Shown: positions 8,829 through 17,874 of the stretch, piece after piece
Layout: each line of letters opens with the position of its first letter
Position numbering within the stretch: the stretch's first letter is position 1
Origin: Oscillospiraceae bacterium
Lineage (GTDB): Bacteria; Bacillota; Clostridia; Oscillospirales; SIG519
Direction of reading: 5' to 3'
NCBI GenBank assembly: GCA_015067255.1
Contig: SVMS01000011.1
Span: 1-47,972 of the forward strand
DNA length: 47,972 nt
The notes under the pieces: model-generated
Seen by the model: only the letters and a program-made list of their open reading frames with translations
What the model was told of the DNA's origin: nothing
The model's database searches: none
Translations under genes and position numbers: made by a program

Positions 8829-9622
8829 GTTTTTTGCGTTTTTGCACATTGTTTTCCGGAAGCTCCGGAAACTGTACATATGCTGAGGATAACGGCACTG
8901 CTGTTTTAATAGATGCGGGCTGTAACTGTAAGCGTATAGAAGCTGCACTTGACAGCTTTGGCAAAGATATGAAGCACATAAGCGGTATATTCATTACTCA
9001 CGAGCATACCGACCATATAAGCGCTTTAAAGGTGTTATCCAAAAAATATTCAAAGCACATTTTCGGTACAGAGGCTACTTTGAAAAAAATAGCTGAGATT
9101 TATCCCGAAATTGACAAAAATCTTTTTGTACCCTTTGAAGCAGGGGACGGTGCAGAGCTTTACGGCTTTCGTGTAGTTTCTTTTAAAACCCCTCACGACA
9201 GCTCGTGTAGTGTGGGGTATGTTATAGAAAGCTCAAATAAAAAAATTGCAATCGCAACAGATATGGGGCATATTACTGAAGAATTTTTGCAAAATACTAA
9301 AAATTGCGATTATATTTTGCTTGAAGCTAATTACGATGAAATGATGCTTGAATACAATCAGAATTATCCTTTTATGCTAAAAAAACGTATAGCGGGAGAT
9401 TTCGGTCATCTTTCAAACAGACAAAGCGCACAGGCAATATTGAATGTTCTTGAAAACGGAACTCAAAAAATAATTTTAGGACATCTTTCTGAGCAAAACA
9501 ATACTCCTCAAAAGGCTATGCAGTCAATTAGTATGTATCTTTCTCAAAAAGGAATAAAAAGCGGAGATTTAAGTCTTAGTATTGCTCCAAGACATAATCC
9601 GTCTGAGGTTATTTGCGTATGA
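8825..9622 (+). CDS. walJ: MBL-fold metallohydrolase, WalJ/YycJ family
   Basis: This is a metallo-beta-lactamase-fold protein. The signature HEHTDH (59-64) binds two metals, and [13 protein letters not shown] near the N-terminus is typical of the YycJ/WalJ group, linked in Bacillus to coordination of cell wall metabolism, division and DNA repair. DGFGHLSN-like residues appear as [13 protein letters not shown]. The GTG start overlaps the murA stop (GTGA), and the stop overlaps the rlmH ATG (ATGA). In Bacillus walJ neighbours walRK and rlmH; here the kinase genes are absent but the rlmH link is kept. TTG 8834 is an alternative start. Confidence 0.92.
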   Translation: MSFLRFCTLFSGSSGNCTYAEDNGTAVLIDAGCNCKRIEAALDSFGKDMKHISGIFITHEHTDHISALKVLSKKYSKHIFGTEATLKKIAEIYPEIDKNLFVPFEAGDGAELYGFRVVSFKTPHDSSCSVGYVIESSNKKIAIATDMGHITEEFLQNTKNCDYILLEANYDEMMLEYNQNYPFMLKKRIAGDFGHLSNRQSAQAILNVLENGTQKIILGHLSEQNNTPQKAMQSISMYLSQKGIKSGDLSLSIAPRHNPSEVICV

Positions 9623-10098
9623 CTGTGAAAATTATATGTATAGGCAAAATAAAAGAGAAAAGTATTTCTCAGGCTCTTGAAGAATATATAAAGAGAATAA
9701 ACGGATTTTGTAACTTCGAAATTGTTGAGCTTCCTGAAAGCCGTCTGCCTGAAAACCCTTCTCAAAAGGAAGTTGAAAAAGCGTTAAGTAATGAAGCGCA
9801 GGCAATATTGAAGAAAATAAGCGGTAATGAATATGTGTTCAGCCTCTGTATAGAAGGAAAGCAGCTAAGCTCAACAGAGCTTGCCGATAAAATTTCTCAG
9901 ACTATGCTTTACGGAAAAAGCACAATATGCTTTGTAATAGGCTCTTCCTTCGGGCTTGACCAAAGTGTTAAAGCATCCTCTGATTTTAAGCTTTCTTTTT
10001 CTAAAATGACTTTTCCTCATCAGCTTATGAGACTTATTCTGACAGAACAGATTTACAGAAGCTTTACTATTATAAACAATACCGAATACCATAAATAA
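9619..10098 (+). CDS. rlmH: 23S rRNA pseudouridine-1915 N3-methyltransferase
   Basis: RlmH is a SPOUT methyltransferase that modifies pseudouridine 1915 in 23S rRNA helix 69. Seen: N-terminal [15 protein letters not shown], the SAM-binding knot segment CFVIGSSFGLDQSV, FPHQLMRLILTEQIYRSF, and the invariant YHK C-terminus. Length 159 is exact for the family. I chose ATG 9619 (ATGA overlap with walJ, TGAGG upstream) over a TTG two codons earlier. Confidence 0.97.
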   Translation: MTVKIICIGKIKEKSISQALEEYIKRINGFCNFEIVELPESRLPENPSQKEVEKALSNEAQAILKKISGNEYVFSLCIEGKQLSSTELADKISQTMLYGKSTICFVIGSSFGLDQSVKASSDFKLSFSKMTFPHQLMRLILTEQIYRSFTIINNTEYHK

Positions 10099-10136
10099 AA
10101 ATTCTATCTTTACATATTAAGGGATAGGTGATATAT

Positions 10137-11879
10137 ATGCATGATTATAAAGCACAATATGAAAAATGGATAAACAGCGATAAGGTCGATGAAAAGACTA
10201 AAAAAGAACTTGTAGCTTTAAAGGACAATGAAAAAGAATTAGAATACAGATTTTGCAAAAATCTTGAATTTGGTACAGCAGGCCTCAGAGGAATTATAGG
10301 CGCAGGTACAAATATGATGAATATTTATACCGTGCGTTATGCTACACAGGGTATCTCAAAGCTTATTTCCGATTGCGGAGAAGAGGCTCAAAAAAGAGGT
10401 GTGGCAATAGCGTATGATTCACGACATTTTTCTGCTGAATTTGCAAAGCAGGCGGCAGGAGTGCTTGCAGCAAACGGTATAAAATCATATGTTTTTGACG
10501 AGCTGAGACCTACCCCTGAGCTTTCCTTTGCAGTAAGAGAGCTAAACTGTATAGCGGGTATCAATATAACAGCCAGCCACAACCCGAAAGAATATAACGG
10601 ATATAAGGCTTATTGGGAGGACGGAGCTCAGATTTCTCCCGAGCAGGCGCAGGTTGTTATACAGGCGATTTTGGAATCCGATATTTTTGAAGATGTTGTT
10701 TGTATGGATTATCAGGAGGCGGTAGATAAAGGCTACGTAACAATTCTTGATAAAAGCTTTGATGATAAATATTTGAAGGAAGTATCAAAGCAATGTATAA
10801 ATACAGACTCCGTAAAAGCTATAGCAGATGATTTTAAAATAGTATATACTCCTTTTCACGGAGCAGGATACCGTCTTGTCCCTAAAATATTAAAAGAAAT
10901 GGGATTTAAGCATATAATTACTGTACCAGAGCAAATGATTACAGACGGCGATTTTCCCACAGTCAAATCTCCTAACCCCGAGGAAAAAGAAGGCTTTACA
11001 ATTGCTATGGAGATGGCACGCAAGGAAGACGTTGACTTGATTTTGGGTACAGACCCCGATGCTGACAGAGTGGGTGTTGTGGTTCGTGATTCCGAGGGTG
11101 AATATATCGTTCTTTCCGGAAATCAGATAGGAGCAATTATATTAAATTATATAATAACAATACGTGAAAAGAAAAATATGATGCCCAAAAGCCCTGCCGT
11201 TATTAAAAGCATTGTAACCTCAGAGCTTGCAAAGGCAATATGCGATAAGCACAATATCCATATTGAAAATGTTTTCACCGGTTTTAAATATATCGGAGAA
11301 AAAATATTACAGTGGGAAACTTCAAAAGAATATAATTTCCTTTTCGGATATGAAGAAAGCTTTGGCTATCTTGCAGGTAATTACTGCAGAGATAAGGATG
11401 CGGTTTTTGCATCGGCTATTCTTGCAGAGGCAGCAGCCTTTTATGCAGGAGAGGGAAAAACCTTGTATGATGCTTTGATTGATATATATAATGAGTACGG
11501 CTATTATATAGAAAAAAGCATAAGCTACGCTATGCCGGGTCTTGACGGAACTAAGAAAATAAATAATATTATGAGTAATTTACGAAAAGAGATATTCAGA
11601 GAAATAGGCTCAGTAAAGGCTGATACTTTTACTGACTATAAAACAAAAGAAATTACTCAGCTTGATACAGGCGCAAAAAGGGATACAGGAATGTCTGAGT
11701 CAAACGTGCTTTTTTATAAGCTTGTTGACGGCACAAGCGTTGTTGTGCGTCCTTCGGGAACAGAGCCGAAAATTAAAATTTATTATATGACAAGCGGAAA
11801 AACAAAAAAAGAAGCACAGGAAAAGCTTGAAAGCTATATAGCTGATTTTTCAGAAAAACTTGAAGCATTAGGCAATTAA
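10137..11879 (+). CDS. Phosphoglucomutase / phosphomannomutase (alpha-D-phosphohexomutase)
   Basis: The enzyme interconverts glucose-1-phosphate and glucose-6-phosphate, supplying UDP-glucose and envelope sugars. Four family sites are present: the phosphoserine loop ITASHNPKEYNGYK (Ser147), the metal loop GTDPDADRVG (about 304-313), the sugar loop GYEESFGYLAG, and the phosphate-binding RPSGTEPKIKIYY near the C-terminus. Length 580 places it with the long PgcA/PGM2-like group. ATG 10137 is preferred because AGGTGA lies 5 nt upstream; the GTG at 10128 is inside that site. UDP-glucose made from its product could feed the glucan synthase at 33917. Confidence 0.95.
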   Translation: MHDYKAQYEKWINSDKVDEKTKKELVALKDNEKELEYRFCKNLEFGTAGLRGIIGAGTNMMNIYTVRYATQGISKLISDCGEEAQKRGVAIAYDSRHFSAEFAKQAAGVLAANGIKSYVFDELRPTPELSFAVRELNCIAGINITASHNPKEYNGYKAYWEDGAQISPEQAQVVIQAILESDIFEDVVCMDYQEAVDKGYVTILDKSFDDKYLKEVSKQCINTDSVKAIADDFKIVYTPFHGAGYRLVPKILKEMGFKHIITVPEQMITDGDFPTVKSPNPEEKEGFTIAMEMARKEDVDLILGTDPDADRVGVVVRDSEGEYIVLSGNQIGAIILNYIITIREKKNMMPKSPAVIKSIVTSELAKAICDKHNIHIENVFTGFKYIGEKILQWETSKEYNFLFGYEESFGYLAGNYCRDKDAVFASAILAEAAAFYAGEGKTLYDALIDIYNEYGYYIEKSISYAMPGLDGTKKINNIMSNLRKEIFREIGSVKADTFTDYKTKEITQLDTGAKRDTGMSESNVLFYKLVDGTSVVVRPSGTEPKIKIYYMTSGKTKKEAQEKLESYIADFSEKLEALGN

Positions 11880-11916
11880 AAAAATATAGAAAATAGAAAA
11901 AATAGGAGAGAAAAAC

Positions 11917-13095
11917 ATGACAAGTATTAATGCCAGTGAAACAATTTTTGACTTTTCAAAGCAGGTGGCGCCCTTAAGCATTATAGCTATGGACAGTATG
12001 AGCGCTTTGGGAAAGAAAATTGACAATTATCTGACTCTTTGGTCGGGAAACAGCCCTGCATACCAGGCTGATACCTTTTTAGTAGAGGTTGACTGCCCTC
12101 GTTTCTCAACAGGTGACGGTAAGGGTATGATTAAGCAGACTATCAGAGGAAATGACATTTTTATTCTTGTCGATGTTGGAAACTATAACTGTAAATATAA
12201 AATGTACGGCAAGGAAGTGCCTATGTCTCCCGATGACCATTATTGCGACTTGAAGCGTATAATTCAAGCGGCAAGCGGTAAAGGTCACAGAATAACAGTT
12301 ATAATGCCTTTACTGTACGGCGGCCGTCAGCACAGAAGAAACTACAGAGAGTCCTTGGATTGTGCTGTTGCTTTGCAAGAGCTTGAAAGAATGGGCGTAA
12401 CAAATATTATAACCTTTGACGCTCACGACCCCAGAGTACAAAACGCAATACCTCTTATGGGCTTTGATAATGTACGTCCTACATATCAGGTGCTAAAAGC
12501 TTTGCTTCGCCGTCATGACGATATTATTCTTGACCCTCAGCATCTTATGATAGTAAGCCCCGACGAAGGCGCTCTTAACAGAAATATGTATTATTCCTCT
12601 GTTTTAGGCGTTGATATGGGTATGTTTTATAAGAGACGTGACTATTCAAAGGTTATAAACGGAAGAAATCCCATAGTTGCTCACGAATATTTGGGAGCAT
12701 CTGTTGAAGGTAAGGATATTTTTATTTCCGATGATATTATAGCTTCAGGAGAGTCTATGCTTGATTTAGCATATGAGCTTAAAAAGAGAAAGGCAAACAG
12801 AATATTTGCTTCTGCAACCTTTACTCTGTTTACAGGCGGTCTTGAGCTCTTTGATAAAGCATATAAAGACGGCGCAATAACAGGAGTTTTAGGAACAAAT
12901 CTTACATATATTACTCCCGAATGCCGTGAAAGAGAATGGTTTATTGAGGTAGACGTTTCGAAGTATATTTCTTACATTATAGCAGCTATAAACCATGATT
13001 TTTCAGTAAGTATTGCTCTTAATCCCTTAGAGAGAATTCAAATACTTACAGAAAAATATAAGCAAGCACAAAGAGAAAAAGGAATAATCGTTTAA
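11917..13095 (+). CDS. prs: Divergent ribose-phosphate pyrophosphokinase
   Basis: PRPP synthetase transfers pyrophosphate from ATP to ribose-5-phosphate, feeding nucleotide, NAD, His and Trp synthesis. Family blocks are recognisable but altered. PLLYGGRQHRRNYRES replaces the usual YYGYARQDRK-type block, DAHDPRVQN replaces the DLHAAQIQG block, and ISDDIIASGESML stands in for the PRPP loop DDMIDTAGT. Length 392 exceeds the usual 315, with about 40 extra N-terminal residues. AGGAG precedes the ATG. PncB, a PRPP consumer, is encoded 3.3 kb downstream. It could be a second, specialised Prs; catalytic competence is inferred. Confidence 0.88.
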   Translation: MTSINASETIFDFSKQVAPLSIIAMDSMSALGKKIDNYLTLWSGNSPAYQADTFLVEVDCPRFSTGDGKGMIKQTIRGNDIFILVDVGNYNCKYKMYGKEVPMSPDDHYCDLKRIIQAASGKGHRITVIMPLLYGGRQHRRNYRESLDCAVALQELERMGVTNIITFDAHDPRVQNAIPLMGFDNVRPTYQVLKALLRRHDDIILDPQHLMIVSPDEGALNRNMYYSSVLGVDMGMFYKRRDYSKVINGRNPIVAHEYLGASVEGKDIFISDDIIASGESMLDLAYELKKRKANRIFASATFTLFTGGLELFDKAYKDGAITGVLGTNLTYITPECREREWFIEVDVSKYISYIIAAINHDFSVSIALNPLERIQILTEKYKQAQREKGIIV

Positions 13096-13102
13096 TTTTA
13101 TA

Positions 13103-13139
13103 TTGGGACGAGCACGTGTAACAGCGTTTCTTGTCCCAA
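13103..13139 (+). repeat. Intergenic hairpin after prs
   Basis: TTGGGAC (13103-13109) pairs with GTCCCAA (13133-13139). Pairing continues inward through GAG/CTT (one G-U), and after a bulge through ACG/CGT. Only AAAAGTTTT follows, so it is a poor intrinsic terminator; it could be an mRNA-stabilising or processing hairpin or a dispersed intergenic repeat. Confidence 0.5.
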
Positions 13140-13167
13140 AAGTTTTATGCAAAAAGGAGAAATTAAA

Positions 13168-13455
13168 ATGGTAAGACATATAGTTATGTGGAAGCTTAAA
13201 GAAGATGTAAAGCCACATCAAGCAATAGATATTTTACAGCCTAAATTTAAGAATTTGTTGGGAAAAGTCGAAGGCTTAGAGGATATAGACGTGGGAATAA
13301 ACTATAACGGCGGTGAATACGATATCGTTCTTTACTGTGTTTTTGCTTCTAAAAAAGCACAGGACGATTATCAGGCAAATCCGTTACATCTTGAAATAAA
13401 AACAGTTGTTCATTCCCTTGTTTGCGGAAGAACCTGTGCAGATACAGAATTTTAA
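13168..13455 (+). CDS. Dabb (stress-responsive A/B barrel) domain protein
   Basis: A 95-residue single-domain protein that starts MVRHIVMWKLKED and contains VGINYNGGEYDIVLYCVFAS and a central HLEIKTVVHSLV, the usual outline of the dimeric alpha-beta barrel Dabb fold. Bacterial members are mostly of unknown function; some relatives are plant stress proteins or small cyclases. I chose ATG 13168 because GGAG lies 8 nt upstream. It is preceded by the 13103-13139 hairpin and followed by rsmI after 17 nt. Confidence 0.85.
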   Translation: MVRHIVMWKLKEDVKPHQAIDILQPKFKNLLGKVEGLEDIDVGINYNGGEYDIVLYCVFASKKAQDDYQANPLHLEIKTVVHSLVCGRTCADTEF

Positions 13456-13472
13456 AATTTGAAAGGTACAAT

Positions 13473-14291
13473 ATGAGAGAATACAGCCTTTATCTTGTGG
13501 GAACTCCTATAGGAAACTTAGAAGATATATCTCGCAGAGCCTTGAGCGTGCTGAGTGAAGTTGATTTTATTGCAGCTGAGGATACAAGAAATACTTTAAA
13601 GCTTTTAAACCGTTTTGAAATAAAAAAGCCTCTTATAAGCTATCATGAGCATAACAGAGCTATGCGTGAGGAGCAAATAATACAAAGGCTTTTAGAGGGT
13701 GAAAAATGCGCTCTTGTTTCAGATGCGGGTATGCCTGTTATTTCTGACCCCGGCTGTGATTTGGTAAAAGCCTGCATAAAAAATGATATTTCATATACGG
13801 TAATTCCCGGTCCTTCTGCCGGAATTACGGCGTTGTGTATGTCAGGGCTTGATGCTATTAGATTTTGTTTTGAAGGCTTTTTACCGACTCAAAGCTCAGA
13901 GAGAAAAGCACGTTTTTTTGAGTTGTCTAAGGAAAGCAGAACATCAATTTTTTATGAAGCACCTCATCGCCTCAAAAAAACACTTGAAGAAATGTATACT
14001 TTTTTGGGAAATCGAAAAATATATATTGCAAGAGAACTTACAAAGCTTTATGAGCAGGGAATATCAACTACTCTAAAAGAAGCAATAGAGTATTATGAAC
14101 AAAATGAGCCAAAGGGAGAATTTGTGCTTGTTTTAGAAGGCTGTAAACAAGAGGAAGCGCCACAGATAGATATAAAAAAAGAATTTGAAAAGCTTGTAGA
14201 AAACGGCTATTCAAAAAGCGATGCCGTTAAGGAAATTTCTTTAAAGTACGGACTTAAGAAAAACGAGGTGTACTCTGTATGTATAGGATAA
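13473..14291 (+). CDS. rsmI: 16S rRNA 2'-O-ribose C1402 methyltransferase
   Basis: RsmI is a SAM-dependent tetrapyrrole-methylase-fold enzyme that 2'-O-methylates C1402 in the 16S rRNA decoding centre. Seen: LVGTPIGNLEDISRRAL (7-23), AAEDTRNTLKLLNRF, SDAGMPVISDPG, VIPGPSAGITAL and FYEAPHRLKKTLEEM. Length 272 includes the small C-terminal helical domain. ATG 13473 is chosen with GAAAGG upstream. The last 13 bases overlap the next gene, implying coupling. Confidence 0.96.
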   Translation: MREYSLYLVGTPIGNLEDISRRALSVLSEVDFIAAEDTRNTLKLLNRFEIKKPLISYHEHNRAMREEQIIQRLLEGEKCALVSDAGMPVISDPGCDLVKACIKNDISYTVIPGPSAGITALCMSGLDAIRFCFEGFLPTQSSERKARFFELSKESRTSIFYEAPHRLKKTLEEMYTFLGNRKIYIARELTKLYEQGISTTLKEAIEYYEQNEPKGEFVLVLEGCKQEEAPQIDIKKEFEKLVENGYSKSDAVKEISLKYGLKKNEVYSVCIG

Positions 14292-15148
14292 AATTCGGAC
14301 CTGCAGGAAATGACGAAAGCTTTTATGAGCAAGGCTATAAAACAACCTTGCAAATGCCGGGCTGGCTTGAAAAAATGGAACTCAATGCCTATGAATATCA
14401 GTGCGGCAGAGGTGTAAACGTTTCCGAAAACACTGCCAAAGCCTTGGGAGAAAAGGCAAAGGAGCATAATATATCTCTTTCCTTACACAGTCCTTATTTT
14501 ATATCTCTTTCAAGTATAGAAGAGGAAAAAAGATTAAATTCTATAAATTATATTTTGCAAAGCGCAAGGGCTGCAAACGATATGGGAGCAACAAGAATAG
14601 TTGTTCACAGCGGATCCTGTGCAAAAATATCCCGTGAACAAGCCTTGGAATTAGCTAAAGATACTCTTAAAAGAGCTCTTGAAGCTTTAGATGAGCAAGG
14701 CTATTCCCATATAACACTATGTCCCGAAACTATGGGAAAAATCAATCAATTGGGTACTCTTGAAGAGGTGCTCGAGCTTTGCAGTATAGATGAAAGACTT
14801 ATCCCTGCAATAGATTTCGGACATCTTAACGCAAGAACTATGGGAACTCTCAAAACAGCAAATGACTTTGAAAAGATATTAGAAATTACAGAAAATAAAA
14901 TAGGCTATGACAGAATGAAAATTTTTCACAGCCATTTTTCAAAGATAGAATATACAGACGGCGGAGAAAAAAAGCATCTTACATTTGAAGATACAAAATT
15001 CGGTCCTGATTTTGAGCCATTGGCAGAAATTATTTGTAAAAAGAATCTTACACCTACTATAATCTGCGAATCTGCGGGAACAATGGCAATAGATGCAAAG
15101 AAAATGTTAGATATTTATATGAAGCGAAGGAATAGCTATGAACTGTGA
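14279..15148 (+). CDS. nfo: AP endonuclease family 2 / endonuclease IV-like TIM barrel
   Basis: A 289-residue TIM barrel of the endonuclease IV (xylose-isomerase-like) superfamily. The metal-ligand pattern is visible in order: LSLHSPYF, RIVVHSGS, LCPETMGK, AIDFGHLNAR, FHSHFSKIEY and CESAG. Classical Nfo cuts abasic sites with three zinc ions. This shorter sequence matches the clostridial Nfo-like group, so DNA repair is probable but sugar-isomerase-like roles cannot be excluded. It overlaps rsmI (13 nt) and cinA (11 nt). Confidence 0.8.
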   Translation: MYRIKFGPAGNDESFYEQGYKTTLQMPGWLEKMELNAYEYQCGRGVNVSENTAKALGEKAKEHNISLSLHSPYFISLSSIEEEKRLNSINYILQSARAANDMGATRIVVHSGSCAKISREQALELAKDTLKRALEALDEQGYSHITLCPETMGKINQLGTLEEVLELCSIDERLIPAIDFGHLNARTMGTLKTANDFEKILEITENKIGYDRMKIFHSHFSKIEYTDGGEKKHLTFEDTKFGPDFEPLAEIICKKNLTPTIICESAGTMAIDAKKMLDIYMKRRNSYEL

Positions 15149-16388
15149 AATATTAGCTGTAGGAACAGAGCTTTTGTTAGGCAATATAGTAAATACAAAC
15201 GCTCAGTATTTGTCAGAGCAGCTTTCAAGTCTTGGAATTGATGTTTACTATCACACTGTAGCAGGGGATAATAAACAACGTTTGGAAAATGCTTTAAAAA
15301 TTGCATTTGAGCGCTCAGATATGGTTATAACAACAGGAGGCTTAGGACCTACTCAAGATGACCTTACAAAAGAAACAGCGGCGGCATATTTTAATGAAAA
15401 GCTTGTTTGTAATGAAGAGGCGCTTGAAAAAATAAAAGCATTTTTCGAAAAAAGGGGAACAGAGATGGTTGCTTCAAATGAAAAGCAAGCATATATCCCC
15501 GAAAATGCAATTATTTTTCAAAACCGTTGCGGTACGGCACCGGGATTTTTACTGAATAAAAATAATAAAATTCTCATAATGCTGCCGGGACCGCCTTCTG
15601 AAATGAAGGATATGTTTGAAAACTGCGCATTAAAGGAATTGAAAAAATTACAGACAGATACAATGGTTTCAAGAGATATAAAAGTATACGGAGCAGGGGA
15701 ATCCTTTATCGAAAGTAAGCTTCTTTCTTTTATAAATCAAAAAAATCCAACAGTTGCTCCATACGCTAAAAGCAGCGAGGTTCTTTTAAGAGTTACGGCA
15801 AAAGCAGAAAATGAAGAAGAAGCAGCAAAGATGGCTGACAAAACAGTTGAAGAAATTTGCCAAACAATAGGTGAGTATGTCTACGGAATAGATATTGCCT
15901 CTCTTGAGGAAGCGGCGGTTAAGGAGCTTAGTAAAAAAGGCTTGAAGGTAGCAACAGCAGAATCCTGTACAGGCGGAGGGATAGCCAGAAGAATAACTTC
16001 TGTACCGGGTGCATCAAACGTTATTGAATGTTCCTTTGTAACTTACAGTAATGATAAAAAGAATAAGCTGTTAGGTGTATCAAAGGAAACTTTGGATAAA
16101 TTCGGCGCAGTAAGTAAAGAGACAGCAAAAGAAATGGCATACGGTGCAAGAGTTAAGTCAGGTGCCGATATAGGTGTTTCGGCTACGGGCTATGCAGGGC
16201 CGGACGGTGGAGATAAAGAAAATCCCGTAGGGACTGTATATATAGGCATATCAACAAAAGAAAAAAACATAAGTGAAAAAATAATTATAGGCAGAGGCTC
16301 ATTCGAAAGAGAATATGTCCGCCACGGTGCAGAGAATAAAGCTCTTTGGATGATATTAAAAGAAGCAAAAAAATTATTAAAAAAATAA
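15138..16388 (+). CDS. cinA: CinA: competence/damage-inducible, NMN deamidase
   Basis: A two-domain protein. The N-terminal MoCF-type domain (EILAVGTELLLG, TTGGLGPTQDDLTKE, MLPGPPSEM) hydrolyses ADP-ribose-type pyrophosphates in characterised members. The C-terminal CinA/PncC domain (ATAESCTGGGIARR at about 270, ATGYAGPDGGD) deamidates NMN to nicotinate mononucleotide. Length 416 is complete. The start lies inside the end of the upstream gene behind AAGGA. pncB follows directly, also yielding NaMN, so the pair suggests pyridine-nucleotide salvage rather than competence here. Confidence 0.94.
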   Translation: MNCEILAVGTELLLGNIVNTNAQYLSEQLSSLGIDVYYHTVAGDNKQRLENALKIAFERSDMVITTGGLGPTQDDLTKETAAAYFNEKLVCNEEALEKIKAFFEKRGTEMVASNEKQAYIPENAIIFQNRCGTAPGFLLNKNNKILIMLPGPPSEMKDMFENCALKELKKLQTDTMVSRDIKVYGAGESFIESKLLSFINQKNPTVAPYAKSSEVLLRVTAKAENEEEAAKMADKTVEEICQTIGEYVYGIDIASLEEAAVKELSKKGLKVATAESCTGGGIARRITSVPGASNVIECSFVTYSNDKKNKLLGVSKETLDKFGAVSKETAKEMAYGARVKSGADIGVSATGYAGPDGGDKENPVGTVYIGISTKEKNISEKIIIGRGSFEREYVRHGAENKALWMILKEAKKLLKK

Positions 16389-16403
16389 AAAGGGTTGAAA
16401 AAA

Positions 16404-17852
16404 ATGAGAAAAGATATAAATCTTACAATGCTTACAGACTTTTATGAATTTACAATGGGAAACGGCTATTTGAAAACAGGAATGGGAGATAAAATAGCTT
16501 ATTTTGATATATTTTTCAGAGAAGTTCCCGACGGCGGCGGCTTTGCTATTATGGCAGGTCTTGAGCAGGCAGTGGAATATATAAAAAATCTACATTTTGA
16601 CGAAGAGGATTTGGAATTTTTCAGAAAGCAAAATTTGTTTTGCGATGAGTTTTTAGATTACTTGAAAAATTTCAAGTTTACCTGTGATGTTTGGTCAGTT
16701 CCCGAAGGAACACCAATTTTCCCTAAAGAGCCCGTTATGATAATAAGAGGTCCTGTAATTCAAGCACAGTTCCTTGAAACAATGCTTCTTATTTGTGTAA
16801 ACCATCAATCACTAATAGCAACAAAAGCTAATAAAATAGTGCGTTCAGCAAACGGACGTCCTGTAATGGAATTCGGTGCAAGACGTGCACAGGGCTGTAA
16901 TGCAGCATTGCAGGGCGCAAGAGCTACATATATAGCAGGTTGCTCTTCAACCTCCTGTACTGTTGCGGCTCAAAAATGGGGAATACCTGCATCGGGCACA
17001 ATGGCTCATTCCTGGGTACAGCTCTACGATAATGAATATGAAGCATTTAAAAATTATGCAGAGCTTTATCCCGAAAACTGCATATTGCTTATAGATACCT
17101 ATAATGTTTTGAAATCTGGAATTAAAAATGCAATTAAAGTTTTCGATGAAGTGCTTAAACCCAAAGGATACAGACCTGTGGGAGTACGTATAGACAGCGG
17201 AGATATAACCTATCTTTCCAAAAAAATAAGAAAAATCCTTGACGATGCAGGATATCCTGATTGTAAAATTGTGGCATCAAATTCATTGGATGAAATAATA
17301 ATAAGAGAAACAACATTACAGGGTGCTAAGATAGACAGCTTTGGTGTAGGCGAACGTATGATAACATCAAAAAGCGAGCCTGTTTTTGGCGGCGTATATA
17401 AGCTTGTAGCTGTTGAAAATGACGGACAGATAATACCTAAAATTAAAATTTCCGAAAACGTTGCAAAGATTACAAATCCTCATTTTAAAAAGGTATACAG
17501 AATTTATGAAAATTCTACCAATAAGGCTATGGCTGACCTTGTATGCTTATACGATGAGGAAATAGATCAGACAAAACCTTTGGAAATTTTCAATCCCGAT
17601 TATACCTGGAAGCGTAAAGTTATTGAAGATTATACATTGAAGCCTTTGCTTGTAAAGATTTTTGATAAGGGAGAGCTTGTATATGAGCTTCCCGATGTAC
17701 ACACTATAAGAGATTATTGTCTTTCTGAAGTGGATAAGCTTTGGGATGAAGTAAAGCGTTTTGAAAACCCTCACACATATTATGTGGATTTATCTCAAAA
17801 GCTGTGGGATATCAGACACGAAATGCTCGAACGTGAAAATTCCAAAAAATAA
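16404..17852 (+). CDS. pncB: Nicotinate phosphoribosyltransferase
   Basis: PncB makes nicotinate mononucleotide from nicotinate and PRPP with ATP hydrolysis (Preiss-Handler salvage). Seen: MLTDFYEFTMGNGY at the N-terminus, MEFGARRAQG, the regulatory phospho-His segment SGTMAHSWV, LLIDTYNVLKSG and VRIDSGDI. Length 482 is typical. ATG 16404, with AAGGG 9 nt upstream, is preferred to TTG 16395. Its 15-nt spacing from cinA indicates one operon, and prs upstream could supply its PRPP. Confidence 0.95.
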   Translation: MRKDINLTMLTDFYEFTMGNGYLKTGMGDKIAYFDIFFREVPDGGGFAIMAGLEQAVEYIKNLHFDEEDLEFFRKQNLFCDEFLDYLKNFKFTCDVWSVPEGTPIFPKEPVMIIRGPVIQAQFLETMLLICVNHQSLIATKANKIVRSANGRPVMEFGARRAQGCNAALQGARATYIAGCSSTSCTVAAQKWGIPASGTMAHSWVQLYDNEYEAFKNYAELYPENCILLIDTYNVLKSGIKNAIKVFDEVLKPKGYRPVGVRIDSGDITYLSKKIRKILDDAGYPDCKIVASNSLDEIIIRETTLQGAKIDSFGVGERMITSKSEPVFGGVYKLVAVENDGQIIPKIKISENVAKITNPHFKKVYRIYENSTNKAMADLVCLYDEEIDQTKPLEIFNPDYTWKRKVIEDYTLKPLLVKIFDKGELVYELPDVHTIRDYCLSEVDKLWDEVKRFENPHTYYVDLSQKLWDIRHEMLERENSKK

Positions 17853-17874
17853 GTTTTTCAAAGGAGATATAAAA

